Assembly: GCA_001657395.1 (NCBI GenBank)
Contig: LYSY01000004.1
Coordinates: 361,942-425,941, forward strand
Length of the DNA: 64,000 bases
Source: Rhodospirillales bacterium BBD 1991-14
GTDB taxonomy: Bacteria > Pseudomonadota > Alphaproteobacteria > Kiloniellales > Kiloniellaceae
Direction of reading: 5' to 3'
Part shown: positions 56,001 to 63,391 of the stretch, piece by piece
Layout of the letters: every line of letters begins with the position of its first letter
Position numbering within the stretch: the first letter of the stretch is position 1
The notes under the pieces: model-generated
The model's input: the letters and a program-made list of their open reading frames with translations, nothing else
What the model was told of the DNA's origin: nothing
Database searches by the model: none
Program-made: the position numbers and the translations under genes

Positions 56001-59000
56001 CCGGCAACGACGTCATCGAGGCCGGGCAGGGCAACAACCAGGTTGCCGGTGACGCGCAGGCGATCTCCGACGACGATGCCTGGGCCTATGGCAGCAACAT
56101 TGCCGGTGATGGCAACGGAGACAGCGGCAACCAGGCCGGTGACGATACCATCACCACGGGTGACCAGACCGACACCGTTTCCGGCGGCGCCCAGGCCCTG
56201 GCCAACGATCAGGCCTTTGCGGAGCAGATCAACCGGGCCGGCGCCGGCGGGGACGACGAGGTCGGCAACTACGCCGGCAACGACGACATCGATGTCGGCG
56301 ATGGCTTTAACAGGGTGGCCGGCGATTCCCAGGCGATTTCGTACAATGATGACGCCGCGGCCTATGGTGAGAACGAGGCCGGCAACGACGGCAGCGCCGA
56401 CGGCAACTACGCTGGCAATGACACCATCGTTGCCGGTGAGAACAGTGATCGAATCTCAGGCGGGGCCCAGGCAATCGCCAACGACGCAGCCTATGCGTCG
56501 CAGGAGAACGATGCAGGCACCGGCGCGTTCGACGACGACAACCGTGCGGGCAACGACGATATCTCCGTTGGCGGCGGCGCGAACAGGGTCGCGGGCGATG
56601 CGCAGGCTTTGGCCGGCGGTAACGCCACGGCGCTCTCGGACAACCACGCGGACAGCACGGATGTCGAGCCCGACGGTTTGGCCGACAACCAGGCGGGCAA
56701 CGACGTCATCGAAGCTGGCAACGATGGTGACAGGATCTCCGGCGACGCCCAGGCCATCACGGACGGCGATGCGACGGCGGCGGCCACAAACACGGCCCTC
56801 GGCAACGGCAACCTGGCGGGCAATGACAGCATCAACGCTGGTGATGGGTCGAACCTGCTTGCCGGTGACGCCCACGCGGAAGCCGGCGGCGATGCCGATG
56901 CGCAAACGGACAACACCGCCGACGGGGCCGGCAACGTGGCCGGCGTCGACACGATCACCGGCGGTATCAACGTTGATATCATCGCCGGCGGCTCGCTCGC
57001 CATCGGCAACACCGGTGCGGCGAACACCAACAACCAGGCCCTGAATGGTGGCGTGGCTGGCGACGACACCATTGATGCAGGGGACGGCGACGACACTGTC
57101 TCCGGCGACTCGGGCTCCCTGGTCGTTCTCGGCGGTACCGCGACCACCGAAAACACGGCGGCGGGCGGCAGCGTCCAAAACAACAGTCGGGCCGGCAACG
57201 ACAAGATCATTGCCGGAGATGGCAACAATGTCGTGGCCGGTGATGCCCTGGAGACGGCGGATGTGAATGCCCAGGCCCATGCGACCAACAACGCAGCCGG
57301 CCTCAAAGCCTTTGCCGGCAACGACGTGGGACTGGCCGGCACCGGTGCCGGCTCCGACGATATGGCCGGCGATGCCCTGGTCAAGGGCGAACTGGGCCTG
57401 GCCGTGGCCACCAACAATGCCACCGGCGGGTCTTCCCATGCGGGCGATGACAGTCTCCGCGGAGAGGGCGGAAACGACGAGATCGCCGGCGAAGCCGCGG
57501 CCTTCGGTGCAGGCGCTCAGTCGGAATCCCACAACACGGCGAATGCCGGCGGCGGCTGGGCCGGCAACGACTACATCAACCTGGGCTCCGGCGAGGACTG
57601 GGCCGCTGGCGACGCTGGCTCCTTCGGGGCCGACAGTGGCAACGCCACGGCCTGGAACACGGCAACCGTCTCTGAGAATGCAAACGACATTTCCAAAGCC
57701 GGTGACGACGATATCTATGCCGACGGTGAGAACGGCAGAGAGCGGATTGCCGGTGACGCCCTGGCCGCAGGCGCCGGCGCCACCGCGCTGGCCATGAATA
57801 CGGCGATGGCTCTCGTCGGCGACGTCGATGCCTACGGCGGCAACGACCTCATCGTCTCCGACAACGGCGGCGCCCTGAACGACGATCATGGCGGCGACGG
57901 CCCGGATGAAATCGGCGGCGATGCGCTAGCGACAGCGGAGGACGGTGTTGCCACGGTCGTGAACAGCGCTGAAGTGGACGGCGATCCGCACAGCGATGCC
58001 TTTGCCGGCAACGATACCATCGATGCCGACGGCGACAGAAATGTCATCGCCGGCGATGCGGCCAGCACCGCCGACGACGGCGGCAACGCCACGGCGACCA
58101 ACATGGCCGCGGCCGCCGGCGAGATCGACGGTGAGTTCATCAATGAGGCCCAGGCAGGCAACGATCTGATCGAAACCAGAACCGTGGTCTCTTTCGATGA
58201 TCAGAGCGACGAGGACGACTACATCGCCGGCGATGCCCTGACCCGCGGTGTCGGGACCACGGCGCTGGCGGTCAACCAAGGCACGGGCTCGGACTATGGT
58301 TATGCCTACGCCGGCAACGACACCATCGAATCCGGCGACGACGGCGATGCCGTCGCAGGCGAAGCCCTGACGACCGGCGACGATGCCCTGGCGAGAGCCG
58401 AAAACAGTGGCTTCGGCGAAGACGACGCCACTGTGACGGTCGGCAGCGACTCCATCGAGGCCGGCGTAGACTCTGACACGATCTCCGGCGGCGCCCTTGC
58501 CACCGGGACCGGCGGTGCTGCGGAGGCCGACAACGATGCCGAAGCGCAGGACTTTGCGTCGGTCGTGGTCGGTAACGACACTCTCAGTGGTGGTCCCGAC
58601 CAAGGCGACAACAACGGTGACCTGATGGCTGGTGACGCTCTGGCGAGCGGTGCCGATGGGGAGGCGACGGCTGAGAACGCCGCATTGGCCTCCATTTCGG
58701 GTTCCGCTCTGGCTGGCAACGATGACATAAACGGCAAATGGGGCTGGGACACCATTTCCGGCGACGCCATGACCGGTGAAGATGGCGGCAACGCCACGGC
58801 GGTCAATACCGCCACTGTCGCGGCCACGGATGATGAAGATACCACCGGCGCGGAGGCCGGGGCGGGTAACGACACCATCGACTCCGGCTCCACCAACAGC
58901 AGCGAGAGGATCGCCGGCGATGCCCTGACTCTCAATGACGGAGCCGTTGCCAGCGTCCAGAATACCGCCAGGGTGGAAGAGAACGTGGACGGGAACTCCG

Positions 59001-60292
59001 CCTCTGCGGGCAACGACTTCATCGACTCCGATGGCGTCGGCTTCCATAGGCTGGCCGGTGATGCCTTTGCGGAGGGCGACGGCACCGGCGCCGACGACTT
59101 CTATATGGCGGAAGTGCAGAACGATGCCTTCGGCGGGTTTTCTGCGGCCGGCAACGATGAGATTCTGGCCGGCGGCCAGGCCTCTGAGGTGGCGGGCGAC
59201 GCCCTCACCACCGGCGAGGACGGCCATGCCCTGGTGTTGAACCAGGCTCTTGAGGATGTCGACACCCTTGGTCCGCTGGGGGTGCGTGAAGCCGGCAACG
59301 ACACCATTACGTCGACCGCCAACGGCAGCAAGGTCATCGCCGGCGATGCACTGGCCACGGGGCAGAACGGCAATGCCGTGGTCCACAACACCATTGCGAA
59401 CGCTGCTGCCGCGGCGATCGTCGGGAGCGATCTGATTGAAGGCAGCGACGATCTGGATCTGATCGCCGGCGATGCCATGGCCACTGACTCCGGCGATGCG
59501 GTCGTAATCAACGATCCGGTCGGCGAGTCGGGGTCCCAGGCCGGCGAAGACAGCATCAACGGCAACGACGGCAACGACACCATCTCCGGCGACGGCCTGT
59601 CCGTCGGCGGGACGGCCTCGGTGACCAACGGTGGTGATGACGAGATCGACGGTGGTGATGGCAACGACTCGATCGCCGGCGATGGCATGGCGCTCGACGG
59701 CGGTACCGTGATCCTGATCGACTCGGCCGGCGACGACATCATCGATGGTGGTGACGGCAACGATACCATCTACGGCGACTCCTCCGATCCTGACGATGCC
59801 ATCGGCGGTGACGATATTCTCCTCGGCGGCGCGGGCGACGATCTCATCTACGGCGGTGCCGGTGACGACTTCATCAACGGCGGTTTCGGCGAGGATTCGG
59901 TCTACGGCGGTGCCGGCGACGACACCCTGGTTTTCGGGTCCCTGGATGCCGTGATCGACGGTGGCGACGGCACCGACACCGTGCTGATTACGATCGACGC
60001 CGATCTGACGGGCAACACCAGCCTCAACGATATCGAGATCATCGATATGACCGATGGTGATGACTTTGATGACCTGACGCTGACCGCTGCGGATGTCCTG
60101 AACATGACGGATGCCAACGACCTGCTGCAGATCCTGGGTGATCCGGTTGGCGGCGCTGGTACGGGTGATCAGGTCAACCTTACCGGTGGCAATTGGAACG
60201 CCGGCGTGGTTGGCGTGGACTTCACCGTCTACACAAACCTCAACGGCGCGACGGTAGAGATCGACAACGACATCGACGTTACCGTCAGTTGA
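50078..60292 (+). CDS. Giant RTX-related calcium-binding protein with about 45 unusual repeat modules
   Basis: 3404 residues, very Asp/Gly/Ala/Asn-rich, probably secreted by a type I system. Residues 1-200: N-terminal domain with PAAGQTVEIQAAAGQTYNLDF and EDGGRIVF. About 200-375: lamin-tail-like domain (NFIELMNTDGGAFDVSGMTL). About 435-670: propeller-like sequence. About 700-820: classical GGxGxDxxxG turns (GDDQMYGGSGGDYMIGGEGDD). About 915-1250: second propeller-like sequence. About 1258-3217: around 45 modules, each two RTX-like turns plus an Ala/Asn insert. About 3242-3290: RTX turns; the last 115 residues resemble type I secretion C-terminal domains. No Cys seen in the repeat area. It could be an adhesin or matrix protein. 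No HlyB/D/TolC genes are adjacent. Confidence 0.85.
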   Translation: MTDDLTRGLEGQQDTSADSTEISYTTGREGAATVVGQAAEVVNVSRPAAGQTVEIQAAAGQTYNLDFPPAGAQVQLDGSDFILAFEDGGRIVFSDMATVVEGGDAPTFTLAGTEVGAEVLLTQALALAGQDDATLETAAAPDALGTGATVYVDFLGNLIELLIAQGVIPPVELEFGLIDLEEDPFALTTGALEEQSTPLINEIGIAVKMNIPDLPPEEGGEAAEEAAVAAAEEAKTASEVNFIELMNTDGGAFDVSGMTLEILNPAGDVVTFVMPGGTVLPPNGFVVLYQAAEDPEEDGETVYLRIFDAEGNVVGGVDVAGADFWNLGDDTTDPIAVNLVDGGESLDTFAANLTQDDLAGLTDPSFAGTPADFVSPLLDLNLETFNGQFTDNHHIFSRVNSTDTDSQNDWTTNNIPTDGGLNTTGVPGGPFAYTITGADVLLVIDLSDGTTYEVGPLFDGDGVLSGDFEGLTFGQGADAGFLFAYDDGDDRIVKVDPATGEVVEQWTLDDLVVAGLSNSGLTVASDGTFYVVGDNQGIYEVVFGAGVFSLTEIAPTAEFGDFDITGLAADPNDPNLLYAIGEDSGTVKLFTIAADSGVVTELPGAIGIASSQQMGLAFDADGNLWAIDEQNDLAYQVDPVTGASIPGSTVLLPSGLSLESIAILLDGVPDIVDANPWDPLNDDLNPEQNNPDPLAGQNFLQAADGGDTVEGFGGPDFIQGAAGDDGLYGGSQDLVEQQAQKIAGQLELLEGAGVPVLGEGTQDGLDAELVHQPFFSDHNDFLFGDAGDDQMYGGSGGDYMIGGEGDDSMDGGTGDDEIFGDGSQEIGGLPEEGEGTGEDGAIEYGDDVLAGDALNNLDSLLGGDDVEPEMEAPDGVEAILEGYDGAAAAILGGNDTIDAGKGDDIASGDALATGAESVYALGYADNSFLRPENGVASDGGLVQNDESGNILLVDALGNVQVAVSEADITDLTGLGSAAFEETGIDIDAEGTIYFTEEESGAVYRKTEFGEVELVTSNDAINTALGGGTSPEPKGLVVGLDGFVYITEDDTDSILKIDPADGTVTVLTAAADVEALGGITSFAVEGGLIASADGLSLYVTSEGSPDAIIQIDLATGTPEVLASGAPFDDLDGYMVLAPNGDIIVADEGTDTFYRVTPDGAVSEFLSNAELTAVFGGGVDLEGGFWFDSDGNFYVTNENGDDIAKFESVNPWTGEADPAGQVLLSEADILAAIGSNVDYEGGAVAVPGGGAFPTDTGFANDIIDGGEGDDALAGDSAAIAVADEDSEEATEAKAVAINNAVYSDGVSDGESTAATGNDIIDGGEGDNRIAGEAQAIADDAEAVAQNTAAGEDVEAGNDKIKAHEGDDNISGDAQALGKDTAVSKAFNTVVGIGEEDANRSSAGNDYIVAGEGDNTVAGDSQAISEYGEASAYGENTAGDGGSDDVNRAGNDTIFGSLLGDDVLSGGAQAVAAKDAFAEQQNHAGGEDSADDDNEAGNDLIQGYEGDNVVAGDAQAIAEDHFSFATAKSHNHSEADDIEDGANNAAGDDRIHTGDDDDKAAGDAQAIAGKLADAWSTNKALGYGNTAGNDDIDAGHGKNKVAGDAQAIAGLKAWAYGTNTAGDGDADRDNTAGNDTIVSGGASDTVSGGAQAMAGLFAHADQVNQAGASGDGERDNSAGNDDIDVAGGKNRAAGDAQAISTFGVAEAYSANAAGAEGSFGGNAAGNDVIESGNGRDTVSGDAQAIAKLHALSVSSNVVGGDEDNRAGNDFIDAGHGHNVIAGDSQAIASHGVAEAYGENTAADENDNDAGNDTIRSGNDEDTISGGAMAVAAALAFARQVNAAEQGNAGNDDIDSDVGGNDEDEVAGDAMARSQGWGFSDAVAESVNIASSSSSSTGLDIIDAGGNDNHVAGEAMAVNTGDDAEATAVNAATDGGRAGNDEIFTGGSSDIVSGGTQARAKDDATADTDNWATGDNSEAGNDVIEAGQGNNQVAGDAQAISDDDAWAYGSNIAGDGNGDSGNQAGDDTITTGDQTDTVSGGAQALANDQAFAEQINRAGAGGDDEVGNYAGNDDIDVGDGFNRVAGDSQAISYNDDAAAYGENEAGNDGSADGNYAGNDTIVAGENSDRISGGAQAIANDAAYASQENDAGTGAFDDDNRAGNDDISVGGGANRVAGDAQALAGGNATALSDNHADSTDVEPDGLADNQAGNDVIEAGNDGDRISGDAQAITDGDATAAATNTALGNGNLAGNDSINAGDGSNLLAGDAHAEAGGDADAQTDNTADGAGNVAGVDTITGGINVDIIAGGSLAIGNTGAANTNNQALNGGVAGDDTIDAGDGDDTVSGDSGSLVVLGGTATTENTAAGGSVQNNSRAGNDKIIAGDGNNVVAGDALETADVNAQAHATNNAAGLKAFAGNDVGLAGTGAGSDDMAGDALVKGELGLAVATNNATGGSSHAGDDSLRGEGGNDEIAGEAAAFGAGAQSESHNTANAGGGWAGNDYINLGSGEDWAAGDAGSFGADSGNATAWNTATVSENANDISKAGDDDIYADGENGRERIAGDALAAGAGATALAMNTAMALVGDVDAYGGNDLIVSDNGGALNDDHGGDGPDEIGGDALATAEDGVATVVNSAEVDGDPHSDAFAGNDTIDADGDRNVIAGDAASTADDGGNATATNMAAAAGEIDGEFINEAQAGNDLIETRTVVSFDDQSDEDDYIAGDALTRGVGTTALAVNQGTGSDYGYAYAGNDTIESGDDGDAVAGEALTTGDDALARAENSGFGEDDATVTVGSDSIEAGVDSDTISGGALATGTGGAAEADNDAEAQDFASVVVGNDTLSGGPDQGDNNGDLMAGDALASGADGEATAENAALASISGSALAGNDDINGKWGWDTISGDAMTGEDGGNATAVNTATVAATDDEDTTGAEAGAGNDTIDSGSTNSSERIAGDALTLNDGAVASVQNTARVEENVDGNSASAGNDFIDSDGVGFHRLAGDAFAEGDGTGADDFYMAEVQNDAFGGFSAAGNDEILAGGQASEVAGDALTTGEDGHALVLNQALEDVDTLGPLGVREAGNDTITSTANGSKVIAGDALATGQNGNAVVHNTIANAAAAAIVGSDLIEGSDDLDLIAGDAMATDSGDAVVINDPVGESGSQAGEDSINGNDGNDTISGDGLSVGGTASVTNGGDDEIDGGDGNDSIAGDGMALDGGTVILIDSAGDDIIDGGDGNDTIYGDSSDPDDAIGGDDILLGGAGDDLIYGGAGDDFINGGFGEDSVYGGAGDDTLVFGSLDAVIDGGDGTDTVLITIDADLTGNTSLNDIEIIDMTDGDDFDDLTLTAADVLNMTDANDLLQILGDPVGGAGTGDQVNLTGGNWNAGVVGVDFTVYTNLNGATVEIDNDIDVTVS
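53849..59790 (+). repeat. Array of about 45 modules (consensus AGNDxIxAGxGxNxVAGDAQA...)
   Basis: Module, about 45 residues on average: AGNDxIxxGxGxD/N, then xVAGDAQAI or xVSGGAQAx, then a variable Ala-rich part with A-x-A pairs and a conserved N-x-A, then an acidic linker and the next AGND. In the middle (units 4-22 by my count) GD-type and GG-type modules often alternate; units 17-20 (residues 1975-2156) are two 91-residue dimers. Later modules are more diverged and have GDALATG in place of GDAQAI. Confidence 0.9.
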
Positions 60293-60340
60293 TAGAGGGG
60301 GTTCGCCCATAAGGCGGACGGCGGTATCAAGTCCTTCAGG

Positions 60341-60375
60341 GCCCGGCGGGAAACCGCCGGGCTCTTTTCTTTTTT
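60341..60375 (+). terminator. Rho-independent terminator of the giant gene
   Basis: GCCCGGCGG (60341-60349) and CCGCCGGGC (60354-60362) form a perfect stem with a GAAA loop, followed by T-rich TCTTTTCTTTTTT. It lies about 50 bases after the stop codon and just touches the end of the convergent deacetylase gene. Confidence 0.92.
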
Positions 60376-61459
60376 AGGAAGCGCTTTCCGCTCTCTGCGC
60401 GGCCCCGGCCCGTCGTGACGGTTTCGGGCCCGCCAGAAAGGCCCCGATCGCCGCCCGGAGGTTGTGGCCCAGCGCATCGCTGGCATAGCCGCCTTCCTGC
60501 ACGACCACGCAGGGCAGCCGCAGTTCGGCAATGCGCGCAGCAATCCGGCCAAAACCCCTTGTCGTGATGGCGAGACCCTGCACCGGATCGTCAACGTGGG
60601 CGTCGAGACCGAGGGCGATCACCAAAGCGTCCGGCGCGAAGTCGGTGACCTGGTTCAGCGCCCGCTCGAGCGCGGCGAAGTAGTCATCGTCTCCGGTGCC
60701 CCGGGCGAGGGGGATGTTCAGGTTGCAGCCTTCGCCGGCGCCGGCACCCGTTTCGTCGGCATAGCCCCAAAAGAAGGGATAGAACCGCACGGGGTCGGCG
60801 TGGAGGGAGACCGTCAGCACGTCGCCGCGTGCGTAGAAGATCTGCTGGGTGCCGTTGCCGTGGTGGACGTCGACATCGAGGATGGCGACCCTCGGATGCC
60901 GGCTGCGCAGCCGCTCCGCCGCGATTGCGGCGTTGTTGAGGAAGCAGAACCCGCCCGCCAGGTCGCGCGCCGCGTGGTGTCCCGGCGGCCGGCAGAGAGC
61001 GTAGACAAGGGCCTCGCCGCCGAGCACCAGGTCTGCGGCATGAACGGCGCTTTGCGCGCTGGCGTAGGCGCTGCCCCAGGTCTCCGCATTGATGGGGGCG
61101 GCACCGTCCATGATGTGGTAGCCGACCTGGCCGACGGCTGATGCAGGATAGCCGCCCGAGGCCTCGCCGGCCCGTGAAACGGGATGGAGGTTGGGCACCA
61201 CCTCCTCTGGCGCGCCGGGAATCCGCCGCCAGCGCGGCAGGATGGTCTGCAGAAACGTGAGGTAGCGCTGGTCGTGCACCGCCGCAAGGGCGGCCAATCC
61301 ATTGTCCGGCGGCGGCACCGGGACGATGCCGAGATCTCCGAGGGCATCGAGAAAGGTCTGCGCGCGCTCCGGGGTCTCCGGGGCTGGCACGAAACTGCCG
61401 TTGGCCATGATCCGTCCCGGACGGTAGGCGCTCTGCGCCGGATCGAAGACGGCTTTCAT
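60374..61459 (-). CDS. Acetylpolyamine amidohydrolase-like deacetylase (histone deacetylase family)
   Basis: 361 residues, a zinc deacetylase. CRPPGHHA (His161/His162), DVDVHHGNGTQ (zinc ligands Asp197 and His199), LGLDAHVDDP (zinc ligand Asp286) and EGGY (Tyr325) are all present. Numbering is almost that of the Mycoplana acetylpolyamine amidohydrolase (H158/H159, D195, H197, D284, Y323), and the early GSFVPAPETPERA resembles its substrate loop. Likely removes acetyl from polyamines or related N-acetylated amines. It is the last gene of the operon, 22 bases after the aminotransferase. Confidence 0.88.
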   Translation of the reverse strand: MKAVFDPAQSAYRPGRIMANGSFVPAPETPERAQTFLDALGDLGIVPVPPPDNGLAALAAVHDQRYLTFLQTILPRWRRIPGAPEEVVPNLHPVSRAGEASGGYPASAVGQVGYHIMDGAAPINAETWGSAYASAQSAVHAADLVLGGEALVYALCRPPGHHAARDLAGGFCFLNNAAIAAERLRSRHPRVAILDVDVHHGNGTQQIFYARGDVLTVSLHADPVRFYPFFWGYADETGAGAGEGCNLNIPLARGTGDDDYFAALERALNQVTDFAPDALVIALGLDAHVDDPVQGLAITTRGFGRIAARIAELRLPCVVVQEGGYASDALGHNLRAAIGAFLAGPKPSRRAGAAQRAESAS

Positions 61460-61481
61460 ACGCTGAACCGCGTCCGCACCT

Positions 61482-62882
61482 TCATGCCCGGTGCCGCGCC
61501 GTGCCGGAGGAGCCGGCGGTGCCGCTCAGCCAGCCTTCCCTGGTGAGTTCGTCCGTACAGTCGGCCAGCGTCCGGCGCAGTGCCGCGGAAATCTCGTCGA
61601 GCACGGCTTCGCTGCTGTTGAGGGGCGGCGAGATCATCACCCACTCGCCGTACCTGCCGTGACTTGTGCGTCGCGCATAGACGATGAGGCCGTTCTGCAT
61701 CGCCAGGCGGGAGACGCGTCGCGTGATCTCTACTTCCAGGGGGAAGGGCCGCTTTGTCGCCTTGTCCATGACCAGCTCGACTGCCATCAGCAGCCCCTTG
61801 CCGCGGACGTCCCCGAGAATTGGCGAGTCGTTCAGCAGGGCCCGCAGTTTTCGGTCGAGACAGGGGCCAAGTTCGGCCGCTTTTCCGGTCAGCCCCTGGC
61901 GTTCGACTTCGTCCAGGACCGCGAGACCGGCTGCGCAGGTCAGCGGGTTTGCGACATAGGTGTGGCCATGCAGGAACCCGCCGCCTTCGGCAAGAAGGTC
62001 GACAAGGCTTCGCGGCGCCATCATGGCGCCCAGCGGCGTGTAGCCGGCCCCCAGACCCTTGGCGAGGACGACCAGATCCGGCTTTCCCTGCGGCCAGTGG
62101 TGCGCGGAAAGAAAGCGTCCGGTACGCCCGGCGCCGCTCATCACCTCGTCGTAGATCAGCAGCAAGCCGTAACGGGAGCAGATTTCGCGCACCGCCGCGT
62201 AGTAGCTGTCGGCCGCCACCAGCGCACCGGTTGCGAGCCCGCCGATCGGCTCCATGACGAAGGCCAGGCAGGTTTCCGGGCCTTCGTGCAGGATGGTCTC
62301 CTCCAGCGCCGCGGCGGCCGCCGCCTGCCAGCTTTCCGGGCTATGCCCGTCAGGAATGCGGTAGGTGAAGGGCGCAGGGATCTTCGGCATTCTGACCATC
62401 ATCGGCCCGAAGACCGCGTCCGCTTCCTCGTCGCCGGTGATGGAGAGCGCGCCCAGGGTGGAGCCGTGATAGGAGGGGTTGCGGGCGATCACCTTCCAGC
62501 GCTTGCCTTCGCCGCGCAGCCAGGCGATCTGGCGGGCAAACTTCAGCGCAGCTTCGATCGCTTCCGATCCACCCGACGTAAAGAAGGCGCGGTCGAACCC
62601 TTCGCCGCAGAGGCCGGCCAGGCGTTCGCCCAGGGCCTCGTTGGCCTCGTTCACGAAGGCCGTCCGAGAGGCGAAGGCGCAGTTGGCGGCCTGACGGGCG
62701 ATGGCTTCGACGACGTGAGGGTTGCCGTGACCGATGTTGGTCACTACCGGCCCGCTGGCGGCGTCGACATAGCGCCGACCCTCCTGGTCCCAGAGGTAGG
62801 GGCCTTCCGCCCGGGCAAGGCGGGGCAGACCGCGGCTGGAAGCAGCGGCATAGAAGGCCTGAATGGCAAGCTCCCCGCTCAC
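61482..62882 (-). CDS. Class III (omega-amino acid type) aminotransferase
   Basis: 466 residues, PLP-dependent. Schiff-base Lys275 in VVLAKGLGAGYTPLGAM, cofactor Asp245 in LLIYDEVMSGAGRTGRF, phosphate-cup GGSEAIEAALKFARQ and HGHTYVANP. Typical acceptors of this family are omega-amino acids, putrescine or beta-alanine. It overlaps the GNAT gene by 4 bases. In this operon it would remove an amino group from a deacetylated diamine or an amino acid. Confidence 0.92.
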   Translation of the reverse strand: MSGELAIQAFYAAASSRGLPRLARAEGPYLWDQEGRRYVDAASGPVVTNIGHGNPHVVEAIARQAANCAFASRTAFVNEANEALGERLAGLCGEGFDRAFFTSGGSEAIEAALKFARQIAWLRGEGKRWKVIARNPSYHGSTLGALSITGDEEADAVFGPMMVRMPKIPAPFTYRIPDGHSPESWQAAAAAALEETILHEGPETCLAFVMEPIGGLATGALVAADSYYAAVREICSRYGLLLIYDEVMSGAGRTGRFLSAHHWPQGKPDLVVLAKGLGAGYTPLGAMMAPRSLVDLLAEGGGFLHGHTYVANPLTCAAGLAVLDEVERQGLTGKAAELGPCLDRKLRALLNDSPILGDVRGKGLLMAVELVMDKATKRPFPLEVEITRRVSRLAMQNGLIVYARRTSHGRYGEWVMISPPLNSSEAVLDEISAALRRTLADCTDELTREGWLSGTAGSSGTARHRA

Positions 62883-63391
62883 CGGCCGGTCTCCGCCAGA
62901 TGGTGGAAGGCTTCGTCGGCGGCCTGACAGATGGTTTCGTCCCGGCGCGGCTCAAGGCCGACGGTCTGATAGAAGGTGAGGGCCGCTTCGTTGCCGGGAT
63001 CGACAGAGAGCCGCAGATGGGTGCAGCCGTCGGCGCGGCCCCTGCGTGCCGCCGCGGCCAGGAGCCTGCGGCCCAGTCCCTGCCCGCGGAAGCGCTCCAC
63101 GACATGCAGGTCCTGGACATAAACGCCGAGGCAGCCACGCCAGGTGGAGTATGTGTAGAAATAAAGTACCAGCCCCGCCGGCGTGCCTTCGGCCTCGGCG
63201 ATCAGGGCCTCGAACTGACGTTTTTCGCCAAAGCCGTGATGCCGGATGGTCTCAAGGGTGCTGCCGCAGGGCGGTGCGTCTCTCAAGGTGCGCACAAGGT
63301 CGGCCAGCAGATCGCAGACGATCTGGGCGTCGCTCTCAGCCGCCCGGCGGATGTGCACCTTCGTCTTCGCTATGACCGGGTCAGAAGCCAA
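62879..63391 (-). CDS. GNAT acetyltransferase, spermidine/spermine N1-acetyltransferase-like
   Basis: 170 residues, the size of SSAT. VLYFYTYSTWRGCLGVYVQDLHVVERFRGQG matches the SSAT pattern YFTYDPWxGKLLYLEDFFV-x4-RGxG; acetyl-CoA loop RGQGLGRRLL and LSVDPGNEAALTFYQTVG follow. It would N-acetylate a polyamine-like or amino-acid substrate. ATG overlaps the aminotransferase start by 4 bases and it overlaps the cleavage-enzyme gene by 11 bases. Confidence 0.78.
   Translation of the reverse strand: MASDPVIAKTKVHIRRAAESDAQIVCDLLADLVRTLRDAPPCGSTLETIRHHGFGEKRQFEALIAEAEGTPAGLVLYFYTYSTWRGCLGVYVQDLHVVERFRGQGLGRRLLAAAARRGRADGCTHLRLSVDPGNEAALTFYQTVGLEPRRDETICQAADEAFHHLAETGR

Noticed and set aside
53849..59790. 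Repeat array considered as a mobile or satellite DNA insertion
   Set aside because: The array stays in one frame over about 5.9 kb, keeps protein-level patterns and has a matching terminator, so it is coding.
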